Part shown: piece after piece, positions 11,207-22,964 of the stretch
How positions within the stretch are numbered: the stretch's first letter is position 1
How the letters are laid out: each line of letters begins with the position of its first letter
Assembly: GCA_963921825.1 (NCBI GenBank)
Contig: OY997589.1
Coordinates: 70,974,523-71,038,522 of the forward strand
From: Erodium maritimum
Lineage: Eukaryota > Streptophyta > Magnoliopsida > Geraniales > Geraniaceae
Direction of reading: 5' to 3'
Length of the DNA stretch: 64,000 bases
Notes under the pieces: generated by a model
Database searches by the model: none
Seen by the model: only the letters and a program-made list of their open reading frames with translations
What the model was told of the DNA's origin: nothing
Translations under genes and position numbers: made by a program

Positions 11207-12161
11207 CACCCGACTGTACCAACCTTGTCACATCTCCCAGAACAGCTCCTCCATCTCCGATTGTACCCATGTCGCTTGCCTCACCTTTGTCCGTGGAGTC
11301 GTCCCCTCGCTCTCACGACACGACCACTCTGACATCTAACCAACCGGTGATCGGCGTGCCTACTGCTCCTCCACTACCCATTCATCCTATGCAAACTTGG
11401 TAACATTCAGGAACTGTCAAACCTCGTACATTATTTAACCTCACTGCCTCCACCCCTCCATCCCCAATTCCCAAATCAACCAAGGATGCTCTCCTTGACC
11501 CACATTGGTGCCTTTCCATGCATAACGAGTATGATGCTTTGATTAAGAATAATACATGTGAGCTTGTACCTCATCCTCGTACTACTAATATTGTTAGGTA
11601 TATGTGGCTTTTTCGTCATAAAGTTCCTTCTGATGGTTCTTTTTAGCGTTATAAACCTCATCTTGTAGGTGATTGGCTCTCAACAAGTTGGCGTGGATTG
11701 CGCTGAGACGTTCAACCCCATGGTTAAATCAGCCACCATCCGAACTGTTTTGAGTATTATGCTCTCCCGGTCATGTCCTATTCACCAACTGGATGTCAAG
11801 AATGTGTTTCTACATGGTGATCTTTCGGAGACGGCCTATATGCATTAGCCACATGGATTTTGTAGTACTACGCATCCATACTATGTTTGTCTTCTTCGAA
11901 GGTCGCTCTATGGTCTTAAGCAGGGTCCCCAAGCATGGTAACAATGATTCACTAACTATGTGGCCACTATCGGATTCTCCACATCATGTCGGATCATTCT
12001 CTATTTATGTATCGTTGCGGGACTGATACATCTTTTCTTCTCCTATATGTGGATGACATAACTCTAACCACCTCTAGTGACTCGCTTTGCCCGTCTATCA
12101 TGGAACTTTTAGCCTATGAGTTTTCTATGATGGACCTTGCTCCTCTATCTTACTTTGTAGG
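11207..12161 (+). pseudogene. Copia-A reverse transcriptase, 5' part
   Basis: Serine/proline-rich linker (11207-11480), then copia RT. Translated pieces include the DVKNVFLHGDLSETAYMH region near 11790-11847 and FLLLYVDDITL near 12034-12066, where the YVDD catalytic box is still present. There are multiple stops and frame changes. The Tekay element interrupts right after LAPLSYFVG. Confidence 0.7.
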
Positions 12162-14347
12162 TGTCACGCCCCAAATCCGGTTCTTGCCCGGACTCGAGGC
12201 ATGACTAGTATAAAACGATTAAAAAAAGGCAATAACTCAACAATAAGTTCCTGAAGATCTCCAATAAGAAACTCAAATCCACATAACTCAGTTTAAAACA
12301 TAAGTAACCCTCTAGGGGTGTAATAATAATTCTCCACAAGGTTTGTCCAAAACAGAAATGAAATAAAAAAAATGAAGTCTCTACAAGACACCCACACCAA
12401 GAAGCTCCCGAGCCTCTACTCCTCAATCAAGTCTGTAAACACAACAATAAACTCATAGGGGTGAGCTTGCGCTCAGTAGGGAAAATACATAACAAGGTGG
12501 ACTATAAACTCGATAATTTCATCAGCAGGTCAACAAGATAATTCTTAACAATCACGGGCAATAGGTAATCCAATCAATGCCGTGGCACATGAAGTCACCA
12601 CCCTCCGATCCACATAGGATGTGTCCTCTCGGATTTTCCCTCAAATCCAGAGGAGACGCATATCATTGAGGCTACCGGAAACAACCCCCTGAGGGCGCTT
12701 ATCATCGGGATTCTCAGAAACGTCTCCAAGGGATTTTATGTCCTCGGGAACCAAGGTATTACTCCCATAGGAAGCATACACTTGGGCAATTCAATAATAA
12801 TCAGATAATAATTGAGTAACACACTCAAACCGAAACACGAAGCAATCCATTCCCAACAAACACCAATTCATTATCACACATAGCTCACGCATCACCATTT
12901 CACCACAAAACACAGCACACGAATCACATAATCACAACACATGAATCACACAATCACAACTTACCGTTCACTTACCAGTCATGACCCATCCTATAGGCAT
13001 TTCTAGGACCTTTCCGATTTTATTAGCCTAACATGCATACTAAGCATTTAAACGAGAGGTTAAGACTTTCCATACCTCGAGGTCTTCCTCTCAACACTCT
13101 GATGATAAGCCCGGTGGTCACCACTCCGTTCTTCACTCGGGTCCCGATGTGATCCTTGCTCCTCTAGCTCGATCCCCAAAGTCTTGGACACAAAGAAACG
13201 TTAATTAGACTCCACTTAAACAGCAAGTAAGACCCCCAAAGTCCTTCCAAAGTTCAGCTCAAAACCAAGATCAACCAAGGTGAAAAACCCCCAAAGAAAC
13301 CCCCACCCTGCTCGGCCACGGACCTAGTCACGGATCCGTGACGCCAACCCTCACGGTTACCGTCATGGAACCGTGACGAGTGTCGTCACGGACTCCCTCA
13401 CAGAGCCGTGACGTCGCCCGTCACGGGATCCGTCACGGATCCGTGGCGCACCAGGGCAGTTTCGCCCTTCTTCAACCTCCAGCTCCTTTTCTCCGAAAAA
13501 CCACCTTCAAACCCCAAAATAGTCAAAGACCTCCAATACTCCTCTACCCATGGTAGGAATCAACAAATAAGCAAGTTTCTAATGATTCATCAAATCAAAA
13601 CCAACTTAAAAGCTCCAACAAACTAAGGATTTCTCACAAAAACCCAACAAAGCTTCTTATCAACAACATCTCACACCATTTCTACTCAAACCCAACAACA
13701 TCTAGTAATTTCACCCAAAACTCATGAAAAGAGATGAAGAGAAATGAGGATTAGAGAGTTCCATTACCTCTAGAAGAGTGAGATGAAGAAGATGGTAAGG
13801 ATTTTGAGAAAGGATGACTAGAGGAAGACTTCAAGTGGCCTCCTTTTCCTTGTTTCTTCTTCAAAGCTCCATGGGAGCTCCTCTCTCTTGCTCCTCCAAT
13901 TTTCGGCTACACCAAGCAAAATAGGTTGGTTTTGCTTTTCCAAACTCATATAATACCTAGATGTGTCAAATGACTAAAAGCCATTGAGCTAGAATCCCTT
14001 GTAGAAGCTTTTGGGAGGGTATAATGGTCCAACACCACTCCCTTTTCTCTCCTTCAACCAAAAAGGGACAAGTGTCCAAGTAGGTTATTTAGTTTTCCAA
14101 AATAATTTCCAGCACAATAAAAATAATGCTTTTAGTCGATAAAAAGTCTCGTTTTGACCAAAATGGACTTCCTCCAACATTATACTCAAACGAAAGGAAT
14201 TTATCCCCTTAAGCCAACCGTGATGATGGCTAAGTCGTTTGGGTTCCGGAAAAGTCCCGAGTGGCTTCTTGAGTCATCGGTTGACTTTCCGGTAGCAAGT
14301 CAAACTTGCTAGAAAATCCACCGGTTCGACCGGGAGCGGGTCTTACA
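12162..14347 (-). repeat. Tekay 3' LTR
   Basis: On the plus strand it begins TGTCACGCCCC and ends TCTTACA; length 2186 bp. It is nearly identical to 29228-31810 but lacks 393 bp present there (30058-30450). The junction here is CCCATC/CTATAGG, sharing CATC with both deletion edges. It carries the palindrome cluster at 13317-13446. Confidence 0.92.
13317..13446. repeat. Cluster of CACGG/CCGTG palindromes in Tekay 3' LTR
   Basis: Within 130 bp are TCACGGATCCGTGACG, TCACGGTTACCGTCATGG, AACCGTGACG, GTCACGGACTCC, GAGCCGTGACG and GTCACGGGATCCGTCACGGA. The core is the 14-bp palindrome TCACGGATCCGTGA. The same cluster is at 30777-30906 in the 5' LTR and in the unrelated Athila element. Confidence 0.85.
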
Positions 14348-14362
14348 ATCTACCCCCTTAAA
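14348..14362 (-). promoter_or_regulatory. Tekay polypurine tract
   Basis: The plus strand reads ATCTACCCCCTTAAA directly inside the 3' LTR. On the element strand this is TTTAAGGGGGTAGAT immediately before the LTR TG. The polypurine tract primes plus-strand DNA synthesis. Confidence 0.8.
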
Positions 14363-14380
14363 GAAATTCCGTCCCGAAAT

Positions 14381-15751
14381 TTAAAAACAAGATACCTCAA
14401 TGCCGAACAGGTGGGGATACTTTGCGCGGATCTCATCCTCGCGCTCCCAAGTGAACCCTGCTCCCTGACGTCCCCATTGTACTAGCACCAACGGAATCGT
14501 CTTGTTCCGTAGGATCTTCTCCTTTGTACCCAAAATCTCGACGGGCTGCTCCTCGTAGATGACATCATCCGCTACCTCGATGTCTGACCACTCAATGACG
14601 TGCGAGGGATCTACCATGCACTTCCATAGTTGGGACACGTGAACAACGTTATGCACGTTCCCAAGTTGCGGTGGCAAGGCTAAATGATAAGCTACAGCTC
14701 CGATCCTCTCTAAGACCTCAAATGGCCCAATGAAACGCGGTGCCAGCTTGCCTCCGCTGTGGTTAAACCGCACCATGCCCTTCTTCGGGCTCACCCTCAG
14801 AAACACGTGCTCCCCGACCGTGAACTCAAGTAGTCTGCGACGTCTGTCTGCATAGCTCTTCTGCCGACTCTGTGCGGTCTTCAACCGCTCTCTAATCAAA
14901 GCGACCTTTTCGGTCGTCTCTCTGACTATGTCTGGTCCAAGTAAGCTCTGTTCCCCAACCTCAGCCCAACATACCGGCGATCTACAAGGTTTGCCATACA
15001 AAGCCTCAAATGGTGCCATACCAATGCTGGACTGGTAACTGTTGTTGTAGGCAAACTCTGCCAAAGGCAAATGATCCTCCCATGATCCCTGAAAGTCAAG
15101 CACACAAGCTCGAAGCATGTCCTCTAGAATCTGAATGGTGTGCTCTGACTGTCCATCTGTCTCAGGATGGTAAGCCGTACTCAACAGTACCTCAGTGCCC
15201 AAAGCCTTCTGTAGACTCTTCCAGAACCTGGATGTGAAACGAGGGTCCCTATCAGATACCACTGACACTGGTACTCCATGTAGACGAACAATCTCCCTGA
15301 CATACAACCGACCCAACATGTCCACAGTATCAGTCATCCTCATACCCAGAAAGTGTGCCGACTTGGTCAATCGATCAACCACCACCCAAACAGCATCGTG
15401 CCCCTTCGACGACCTGGGTAACCCACACACAAAATCCATAGTCACGTGCTCCCACTTCCACTCGGAGATCGGTAAAGGCTGCAGCAAGCCTGCGGGACGC
15501 CGATGCTCGGCCTTCACCTGTTGGCAGGTGAGGCATCGGGAAACGAAATCAGCAACTGCCCCACGCATCCCACTCCACCAAAACTGTCGTCGCATGTCTC
15601 TATACATCTTGTTGCCACCGGGGTGCACAACCAGAGCGGGAGTGGTGGCACTCTCGCAATACGGTGTCTCTGCACCCGCTGGGCACAAACAGCCGTCCTC
15701 TAAAACGGAGACCCTGATCGGTGCCCATCTCCCAACCCTCGAGCTTGACAC
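14381..15751 (-). pseudogene. Tekay integrase with chromodomain-like C-terminus
   Basis: Integrase joins retroelement cDNA to host DNA. Visible are the zinc-binding C-terminal pair in SRCLTCQQVK, the first catalytic Asp in VTMDFVCGLP, the second in VVSDRDPRFTS and the Glu in TDGQSEHTIQILEDMLRAC. These are followed by FAYNNSYQSSIGMAPFEALY and the GPFEVLERIG module. The C-terminus, IYEEQPVEILGTKEKILRNK through VQWGRQGAGFTWEREDEI, is chromodomain-like as in chromoviruses. The frame is offset from the upstream RNase H frame; the shift lies near 15640. Confidence 0.85.
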
Positions 15752-16643
15752 CGTCGGTCAATCTCTCACGAATCCCTGTTGTCTCGGCATCCTCGGTTTG
15801 TGCCTCTAGCACTCGAGCAAATAACGTGGGCTGAGCCACCAAGGCACACAAGGCCATACTATCTGTGACCTCCTCCAACTCTAGTCTGAATAAGCTCAAC
15901 TGCTCCAGCATGTCCCACTCTCGGACCGCCATGCTGGCAACACAATGACTCGACTTCCTGCTCAAAGCATCGGCGACGACGTTCGCCTTGCCCGGATGAT
16001 AGAGCAACTCGAAGTCGTACTCCTCAAGTAACTTCATCCATCGCCTTTGGCACATGTTCAGATCGCGCTGCGAGAAGATATACTTGAGGCTCTTGTGATC
16101 TGAGAACACCCTGAACTGCTCACCGTACAGATAGTGTCTCCAGTTCTTTAGCGCAAATACCACCGCTGCTAGCTCAAGATCATGGGTCGGGTAGTTGCGC
16201 TCATGCACCTTCAACTGCCTCGAGCCGTAAGCAACCACCTTTCCACTCTGCATCAAAACACAACCTATCCCTTCGCCTGAGGCGTCACAATACACGTCAT
16301 AGCCTACTCCCCGCTCTGGAACAATCAACACTGGAGCGGTAGTCAATCGAGCCTTTAGCTCGCGGAAAGACTGCTCACACTCATCTGTCCAAAGGTACTC
16401 CGCCCCCTTGCGGGTCAAAGCTGTCATAGGTGCTGCTAGACGCGAGAAATCCTGAACAAAGCGTCGGTAATATCCTGCCAATCGTAGAAAGCTCCGAATC
16501 TCAAATACACTGCTGGGTCTGGCCCACTTCGACACTGCATCAACCTTTGCCGGATCGACCAAGATGCCCTCTCGAGATACCACATGCCCGAGGAGCTTCA
16601 CCTCTGTGAGCCAAAATTCACACTTCTCCAGATTGTCGTACAA
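15600..16643 (-). pseudogene. Tekay RT connection, RNase H and integrase N-terminus
   Basis: It continues the RT frame after an in-frame [22 protein letters not shown] is the RT thumb. RNase H motifs are [16 protein letters not shown] (catalytic D), [19 protein letters not shown] (E) and [12 protein letters not shown] (D), ending [14 protein letters not shown]. The ORF then enters the integrase N-terminus (RECHHS) before the frameshift near 15640. Confidence 0.85.
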
Positions 16644-17285
16644 CTAGTGAGTGCGTAAGAGTGTCAAAACGGTCTTCAGGTGCTCCTCATGCGCCTCCTC
16701 ACTGGGCGAGTAGATCAAGATGTCATCAACAAAGACTACTACAAACTGGTCCAGATAAGGTCTGAAGATGCCATTCATCAAGTCCATAAAGGCGGCTGGT
16801 GCGTTCGTCAAACCGAACGGCATCACCAGAAACTCAAAGTGTCCATAACGAGTTCGGAATGATGTCTTCTCTACGTCCTTGGCTCGGACCCTCAGCTGGT
16901 AGTACCCCGATCTAAGGTCGATCTTCGAGAAGTACTTTGCTCCCCTCAGCTGGTCGAATAGATCATCAATCCTCGGCATCGGATAGCGGTTCTTCACTGT
17001 CACCCGGTTCAACTTCCGGTAATCGATACACATCCTCAAGGCTCCACCCTTCTTCTTCACGAAGAGGGTGGGTGCTCCCCATGGAGATACGCTCGGGCGG
17101 ATGAAACCCTTCTGCTGCAGTTCCTCGAGTTGTCGCTTTAGCTCGACCAACTCGGCTGGCGCAAACCGATACGGCGTCATCGAGATCGGCGTCGTACCCG
17201 GGATCAGATCGATCCTGAACTCCACCTCGCGCGCTGGTGGCAAGCCTGATAGCTCCTCCGGGAAGACCTCTAGAAACTCACGCAC
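16644..17285 (-). pseudogene. Tekay reverse transcriptase
   Basis: Gypsy RT. Motifs are [45 protein letters not shown] (catalytic D), [20 protein letters not shown] and [11 protein letters not shown], with both catalytic Asp intact. It ends at LLRTH followed by TAG. The codon is best explained as CAG-to-TAG, since the next frame continues [11 protein letters not shown] without shift. One nonsense change therefore splits an otherwise intact RT. Confidence 0.88.
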
Positions 17286-17330
17286 TACCCTCGGTAGCTC
17301 TCAGCTACTCTGCACGATCTCTGCCTCAGA

Positions 17331-17902
17331 TCACGTAGTCAAGGCGGATAGGAGAACTCCGCTCTTGCTACCCAAAACACACGGGATCACCCTGCCACCT
17401 GACCTCACTGTCACCTGACGTCGATAGCAATCGATCGTCGCTCGATACCTCGCGAGCCAGTCCATACCCAAAATTACGTCAAAGGCGTTCATATCAAGAA
17501 CGAGTAAGTCACCAAGAATGGGCAATCTGCCACCATAATCGCACAGTCTCTACAAACGGTGCTCAACACCACCTCACCCGTAGCCGGGGTCTCCAAACAA
17601 AGGGGTTGACTCAAAGTCTCCACCCGCAAACCCAAGGAAAAAGCAATAGACAAAGAGATGAACGAATGGGAAGCTCTCGTATCAAACAAAAATGAAGTCC
17701 ACGAATTATAAAGTAAACACGTACCCTGAGTGGCCTCGTGGCCGGCGTACGGCCTCTCAACTCTGAAATCAGTAACTGCAAAGACTCGGCCCTGCTGTGC
17801 CGGTGGTCCTCCTCTCGGTGGTGGGGGAAGTGCCACCTGTTTCCCAGCTCTCAGCTGCTGTCTCTGACCTGCTGCTCCCGCCGCCTGATCTATGCCCACC
17901 AT
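17331..17902 (-). pseudogene. Tekay protease (with altered active site)
   Basis: Retroviral-type aspartic protease region. One frame reads GRVFAVTDFRVERPYAGHEA, then the active-site stretch FLFDTRASHSFISLS. The family has D-T/S-G-A, but here Gly is Arg, so the protease is probably inactive. After a frameshift near 17490-17525 the flap and C-terminus read LLVLDMNAFDVILGMDWLARY. 17605-17888 is duplicated at 26228-26511 on the other side of Copia-B. Confidence 0.8.
17605..17888 (-). repeat. 284-bp target duplication, left copy
   Basis: Tekay protease/gag sequence from GTTGACTCAAAG to CCGCCTGA is repeated at 26228-26511 with about three substitutions. The two copies flank Copia-B directly. Ordinary copia TSDs are 5 bp. 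Confidence 0.9.
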
Positions 17903-19453
17903 GCGAATAGAACCATAGATCGAGATAGATCACACTCGATGGGTCCCTAGTCAACAAAGCTTCACTAGAAGCGACTAGTATGAAAGATGGCTCTTTATGG
18001 CTTACGTTCTGTTAGTCATTGGAATGGGATTCTGAAGTCTGATCATAGATATCATGTGGGACATGATATTGGACGACCCGCCCTGAATATGTGCCATAGA
18101 TTAAGTCATGAACATATTCAGTGTTGTAGCTTGTCATGTATCCTTAGACCAAGGAGTCTTTGTGATCGCTATGTAGTCAACAACTGAGTTTGACCTGAGT
18201 CTAACGTTGTCCGTAACAGGGCTTCCATAACGGCCAGGATTGGCTTGGGGACGGGCTACATGAGTGACACGAAAGACGGCTAAGGGATTTATCCCTCATA
18301 CTAAGGTATGGGAAAGATATTGGTTCTCGGCCACTTGATCGAGAGTGACTGGAAGAATAGCATGGCCATGCACATGATACTGGGTATCATATCTTCAGTC
18401 ATCTCACATATCAAGGAACGGTGATTGAGAATAATAAGGATGACGGCTCTATGCCTTATCTCAATCAGGATATCGGAGATAAAAGGATAATGACAGGGAC
18501 GACGGAAAGGTTAGAATCGACAGGGTCGATTCGTTATGTAGTGTCAGGCAATACTAAAGTCTCGTTAGTTGCCACTTAAATAGGATCAAGTAAAATGGGA
18601 TTTTACGTTGATCTATTGACATGCATAAACCTAAGGGTCACACCGGAGGATGAAACTCATTGACACATTTATGGAGAATGGCCAAAAGGGAGTTGTCTCG
18701 GGACATGACCAAAACTGGGTTTTGGGTCATGTGCCCGTAAGTGAATAGGACTTCACAGATCGAGACAAGGCTTGGAGTCTTGGGATTGATCGCGTCGGAT
18801 AATGTTGGACATTTCCGGTATGGAAGGCATGGAGGCGATGAGCGAATCACGGGACCTCGTTGGAAATGGCCACGGGCCATGTTCCAAGAGGCCCATGAAA
18901 GGCCCATGCAACCAAGGCCCATGGAACTAATTAATCAAGTCTTGATTAATTAGTACTAAGTAAGCAAGACAAGGATTAAGGTGTTGGTGATTCACCACCT
19001 AACCCAATCTTGTCTTGCCATACTTTGTCCTATTTACACCTTACTTGACACCATACTTGTCCCATGCCTTTAGTTGGACAAGTATGGGTTTTGTTATGTT
19101 TAAGTCATCTTTTTTCAACATAACAAACACAAGACAAGAATAGGAAACACATTTTCTCTCCCTCTTCCATGGCCATTTCGGGTTTGGCTAGTTTCCACCT
19201 CCATTTTTGTGTTCTTGAGTCCTCAAAGAGAAGAACTACGTGGCTTTGATTCCCATGTGGATACGTAGGCGTCTTGGAGACTCAAGCCAATCATTCGTTA
19301 ACCGGTGTTCTTGTTTTGGTAAGAACTAGTGCTGAATTTTTCTCTTGTTAATCCATTCTTTGTTAGTTGTTTCATGGTTTTAATTGTCTCTTGGTTTTCA
19401 TTGATTTTCCGCTGCGAGTTGGTTCATCTCCAACCCTACCTCGAGACCCAACA
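17885..19453 (+). repeat. Copia-B 5' LTR, 5'-truncated
   Basis: It matches 24659-26227 and ends GACCCAACA. The first about 119 bp of the LTR (TGTTAGTC... at 24540) are absent. The junction with Tekay sequence shares CTGA (17885-17888) with both parents. It contains four consecutive inverted repeats (18926-19126). Confidence 0.9.
18926..19126. repeat. Four consecutive inverted repeats in the Copia-B LTR
   Basis: (1) ACTAATTAATCAAG (18926-18939) with CTTGATTAATTAGT (18941-18954). (2) GCAAGACAAGGATT (18964-18977) with AATCTTGTCTTGC (19006-19018). (3) CCATACTTGTCC (19051-19062) with GGACAAGTATGG (19076-19087). (4) TTGTTATGTT (19091-19100) with AACATAACAA (19117-19126). The series recurs in the 3' LTR (about 25699-25900) and, inverted, in the solo LTR (about 55425-55625). 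Confidence 0.85.
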
Positions 19454-19454
19454 G

Positions 19455-19466
19455 TGGTATCAGAGC
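19455..19466 (+). promoter_or_regulatory. Copia-B primer-binding site (tRNA-iMet)
   Basis: TGGTATCAGAGC lies one base after the 5' LTR. It is complementary to the 3' end of plant initiator tRNA-Met and primes minus-strand synthesis. 19467-21010 is untranslated leader with no recognised ORF. It includes a part with near-repeated GCATTAGCGGAGCA words (about 20617 and 20680). Confidence 0.92.
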
Positions 19467-21010
19467 CGTGCTACCTTCGGGATTCACAAGACGGTGTTCA
19501 TAGTTTCGGTTTTGCTTGAAAGTTTCGTTTTTGGCATGTTGTTTTGCTAAATTGTTTGATAACATGTTTTAAATTCTTGTTTATGGATTTAATGCATGTA
19601 AAATGAATTTTTGAAAATTATTTCAAATCTGGAAATTTTGAAAACAGTTTGATTTTTCGGGTCTCGGGAGCGGGACTCTCGGGGAGCCGAAACCGGGCCC
19701 GAACGGGGCTCCGTTGGACGGAGCTAGGCTAAGCATAACCATTAGATGGTTGATATGCCAATGCTAAACCGTTTTGTTAGTTATGACGAGTTTGGAACCG
19801 TCATGACGAACTCGAAAATCAAATGTTCAAAAGTTTCATTTTTGAACGGTTTCGATAAACCGAGCATCAAAAAAATTTCGAAACTTGGCTATTAATTAAA
19901 ACCGGAAAATCACATGATGTTTGATAACATTCTTGTTTGATAACACGATGTGTGATGTGATGTTGGCATGGTGTACATAATAGCCCCGAGCTCAATTTAA
20001 TTATTTATCGCTTTTCACGGCCTGCGAGCCGTTAGAGTTAACGTGTAATTATTCTTTCAAGGTGTGGTCGTCGAACCACTTGTTTGTAATATTTATTTAT
20101 TCCCGACCTGCGAGTCGTGTATTAAATTGTAATATTTTACTCAAGACGAAGAAAGGGCGAAAAGGTCATTTGGTGGCTTTTCGGGTGTTGGCATCGGCTT
20201 GGAGTCGGTGGAGCTCAAGAAGCTAGTGGGAGTTAGTTTAGGGGGCTATTATGTGCACATTTATCGCTTTATGCTTGGTTTAGTTTATGCATGATTAATT
20301 CTATGTGTTTTAGAATTGAATGCTTAACTTTATTTACCGAGCATATCACCTCACATGCAAAGATAAAATTGGACTTTTAATCCTTGTGTGTGAACCCTTA
20401 GAACCGTCATTGCATTGGATGTAGTTGACGGGTTCAAAGGAAGAATTACATTGGATGTAATTTGAGGCATCATTGCATTTGGAATGTAGTTGATGTGCTC
20501 ATCGCATCTAGGATGTGCCAAAGTTTTGAACACAACTGGACAAGTAAAAGCGGGTCATGTCCGATACCTCCCAATCATCAACACCTTACTACCTCCCCGT
20601 CCTATGGTTGTCGTGTGCATTAGCGGAGCATCCATGGGGAAGCGGGGTAGTAGGTTTGGACGACATATGTGGGTGTCGTGCGCATTAGCGGAGCACCTAC
20701 ATAGTGACGAGCCATAGTTGAAAATTGGTGGACCCGACTACGATTCTCGGCCTGAGGTTGAGCTAGGGTAACAGATAGGGTAAGTCGTGTACATAAGTAC
20801 ATACCCTAGCCAAGAGTCACATTGGATGTGATTGGATGGAGTCCTACCTACATAGCTCGATTAAGTGGTGAGCATTAGTTCAGCTTAATCGAGTGAATCA
20901 AGGATCTTGGTTTCAGATTCTAAAGGTTTAGAATTGATTGTTGGTGTTTAAGCTTGATCTTCATAAAATTTATTCAGTTTACTGATTGAATTTTATCTGT
21001 TGTAGATCAA

Positions 21011-21560
21011 ATGGCAAATTCAGCGAACATTAATAGTTTGTCATTAAAAACCATTCTTGACAGGGTCAAGCTAAATGGGACAAACTATTTGGACTGGTAC
21101 AGAATTTTGAGGATAGTCCTCAAGTCTGAACGCAAAGAATATGTCCTTGACAAGGCTGTCTCTAAGACCATATCAGAGTTACATGAAGTGTCATCAGCTG
21201 CTGAGAAGAATATCTCAGGGATCTGGGATCCAAGGATATTCTGATGGTCAACAAGGGAATTGGAAGTGGCATGGGCTGGGCCCATGCGCACTTGGCAGGA
21301 AAGATGAGACACCTGAGAATGTCTGCTTCTTCTGCCAACAGCCTGGTCATTGGAACCGGGATTACAGGAAGTTCACGGCTGATCTGAAGAAGGGCAGTGG
21401 GACTGCGCCTTCATCAAATAGCCTGGATGATCTGAAGAAGGGCAGTAAGACTGCGCCTTCATCAGGAAACCTGAATGATCTAAGGAAGGGCGGTGGGACC
21501 GTGCCTTTAATCGGTATTAACTCTATAGAGCTACATCTCTCTACTTCCAAAGATTCATGG
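21011..21560 (+). pseudogene. Copia-B gag remnant with zinc knuckle
   Basis: ATG at 21011 starts MANSANINSLSLKTILDRV, then LNGTNYLDWYRILRIVLKSE, a copia gag N-terminus. After about 60 residues the central gag is missing. Another frame carries CFFCQQPGHWNRDY, a CCHC knuckle whose last Cys is Tyr. Then come three 48-bp tandem units (starting 21381, 21429, 21477) coding DLKKGSGTAPSSNSLD-like repeats. An internal deletion is inferred because family gags are usually much longer. Confidence 0.75.
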
Positions 21561-22428
21561 GTATTAGATACCATGACTGAATCTCACGCATGCACTAATA
21601 TATGGTGGCTGAAAGTAGGAGAGATTTGGAAAGCACGAAATGGACCTCAGAGTTGTGGCAACTGCTGTAGGATCCATGAGTCTTGCTTTGCCAAGAGGCC
21701 TTGTCTTAGTATTGTATAATGTATATTGCATACCTACTTTTAGTGGGAATATTATATCTGTATCCGTGTTTGACAAGGAAGGATATAATGTTAATATTGG
21801 AAATGGAGTTTTCAATGTTCTATGCAATGATATGTTTTATACCAGTACTGACATGGTTGGAGGATTGTACATATTAGATATGGGTAACAATGCCTCAAGT
21901 TCTATATATTCCGTTAATACCAAGAGGTCTAAATCCAACGATTTAAACCTAACTCTGTTATGGCACTGTCATTTGGGTCGCATAAACAAGAAGCGCCTAT
22001 CAGCACTTCAGAAGTGCGGGCTTTCAGGTTCATTCGAATTCCATTCGATCGATAGGTGCAAGGTTTGTTTGATGGGAAAAATGACTAAAGTGCCCTTTAT
22101 CGATCGCGATGAAAGGGCGGGTGAATTATTGGGGCTTATACACTCGAATGTGTTTAGACCAATAAGTTCACTTGCCAGGAGGGGTTTTAGCTACTTTATC
22201 ACATTTACTGATGATTACAGTAAATATGGTTATGTCTATTCGGTGAGACATAAGTCTGAAGCTTTTGATAAATTCAAAGAGTTTAAGACTATAGTAGATA
22301 ACCAGCTCGACAAAGGTATTAAGGCACTTCGATTGGTTCGAGGTGGAAAATACTTGACCACAGAGTTATTAGATCATCTAAAAGAGAATGGGATCCTTTT
22401 GGAATGGACTCCTCCTAGGTCACTGTAG
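21561..22428 (+). pseudogene. Copia-B protease and integrase
   Basis: SWVLDTMTESHACTN corresponds to the copia protease active site, where DTG is expected; here it is DTM. Integrase follows in another frame: LLWHCHLGRINKKRL and CKVCLMGKM (HHCC zinc motif), then LGLIHSNVFRPI where family members have HTD, and ALRLVRGGKYLT where they have a catalytic Asp before RGG. Two of the three integrase acidic residues therefore appear replaced (D to N, D to V). The frame ends at 22428. Confidence 0.78.
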
Positions 22429-22964
22429 TTGAAAGGTGTAGCCAAACGGAGAAATCGGACATTGTTAGACAATGGTCTGTTCCATGATTAGTTGGACTGA
22501 TATCCCAATCTCTTTTAGGGGTTTTGCTCTAGAGACGACCGCATTCATAGTGAATCGGGCTTCGACGAATGGTGTGGAAGGGACACCATTTTAAAGATGG
22601 TACGGGATGATGCCCGCTTTGTCCTTCCTAAAGATTTGTGGTTGCGAGGCTTATGTGAAACATTTGGTTTCGACTAAGCTCGAACCAAGATCTGAGATAT
22701 GCACCTTCGTGTGGTATCCCAAAGAAACAAGGGGATACTATTTCTACAATCCCAGTGAGAACATGGTGTTCGTCGCTTGGGGTGGGGTCTTTATGGAAAA
22801 GAAGTTTTGTTTCCAAAGACGTCATTGGGAGGACTGTGCATCTCGAAGAAATTCAGGATGGTACAGATCTGTCTAAACCAATTGGCAACCCAGTAGAAAG
22901 GAGCCAGAGATTGTCGTAGAGTAAGAACCAATTTCTGTTACAATTCTGGAAGGTCCAAGGCGAT
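22429..22964 (+). pseudogene. Copia-B integrase C-terminus remnant
   Basis: Fragments such as LKICGCEAYVKHLVSTKLEP and ETRGYYFYNPSENMVFVA match the copia integrase C-terminal region (GCxAYVK, GYxFYxPxE). They are dispersed over frames with stops. The segment links integrase to RT without further domains. Confidence 0.65.

Larger units (their letters stand above)
8641..12161 (+). mobile_element. Copia-A, 5' part (old, LTR-less), interrupted at 12161
   Basis: Degenerate Ty1/copia element in gag-PR-IN-RT order on the plus strand. It is cut inside the RT/RNase H junction by the Tekay gypsy element at 12162 and resumes at 31811-31816. The bases GTAGG (12157-12161) and CTAGG (31811-31815) are the gypsy TSD, with one substitution. 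Reading across them restores the copia frame, which supports a single insertion event. No LTR, PBS or polypurine tract remains at its 5' end. Confidence 0.8.

Noticed and set aside
15195-15809. 204-codon plus-strand ORF
   Set aside because: Antisense shadow of Tekay integrase on the minus strand.
17605-17888. Ordinary target-site duplication of Copia-B
   Set aside because: 284 bp is far beyond the 5 bp copia norm, and the 5' LTR is truncated; treated instead as an aberrant integration product.
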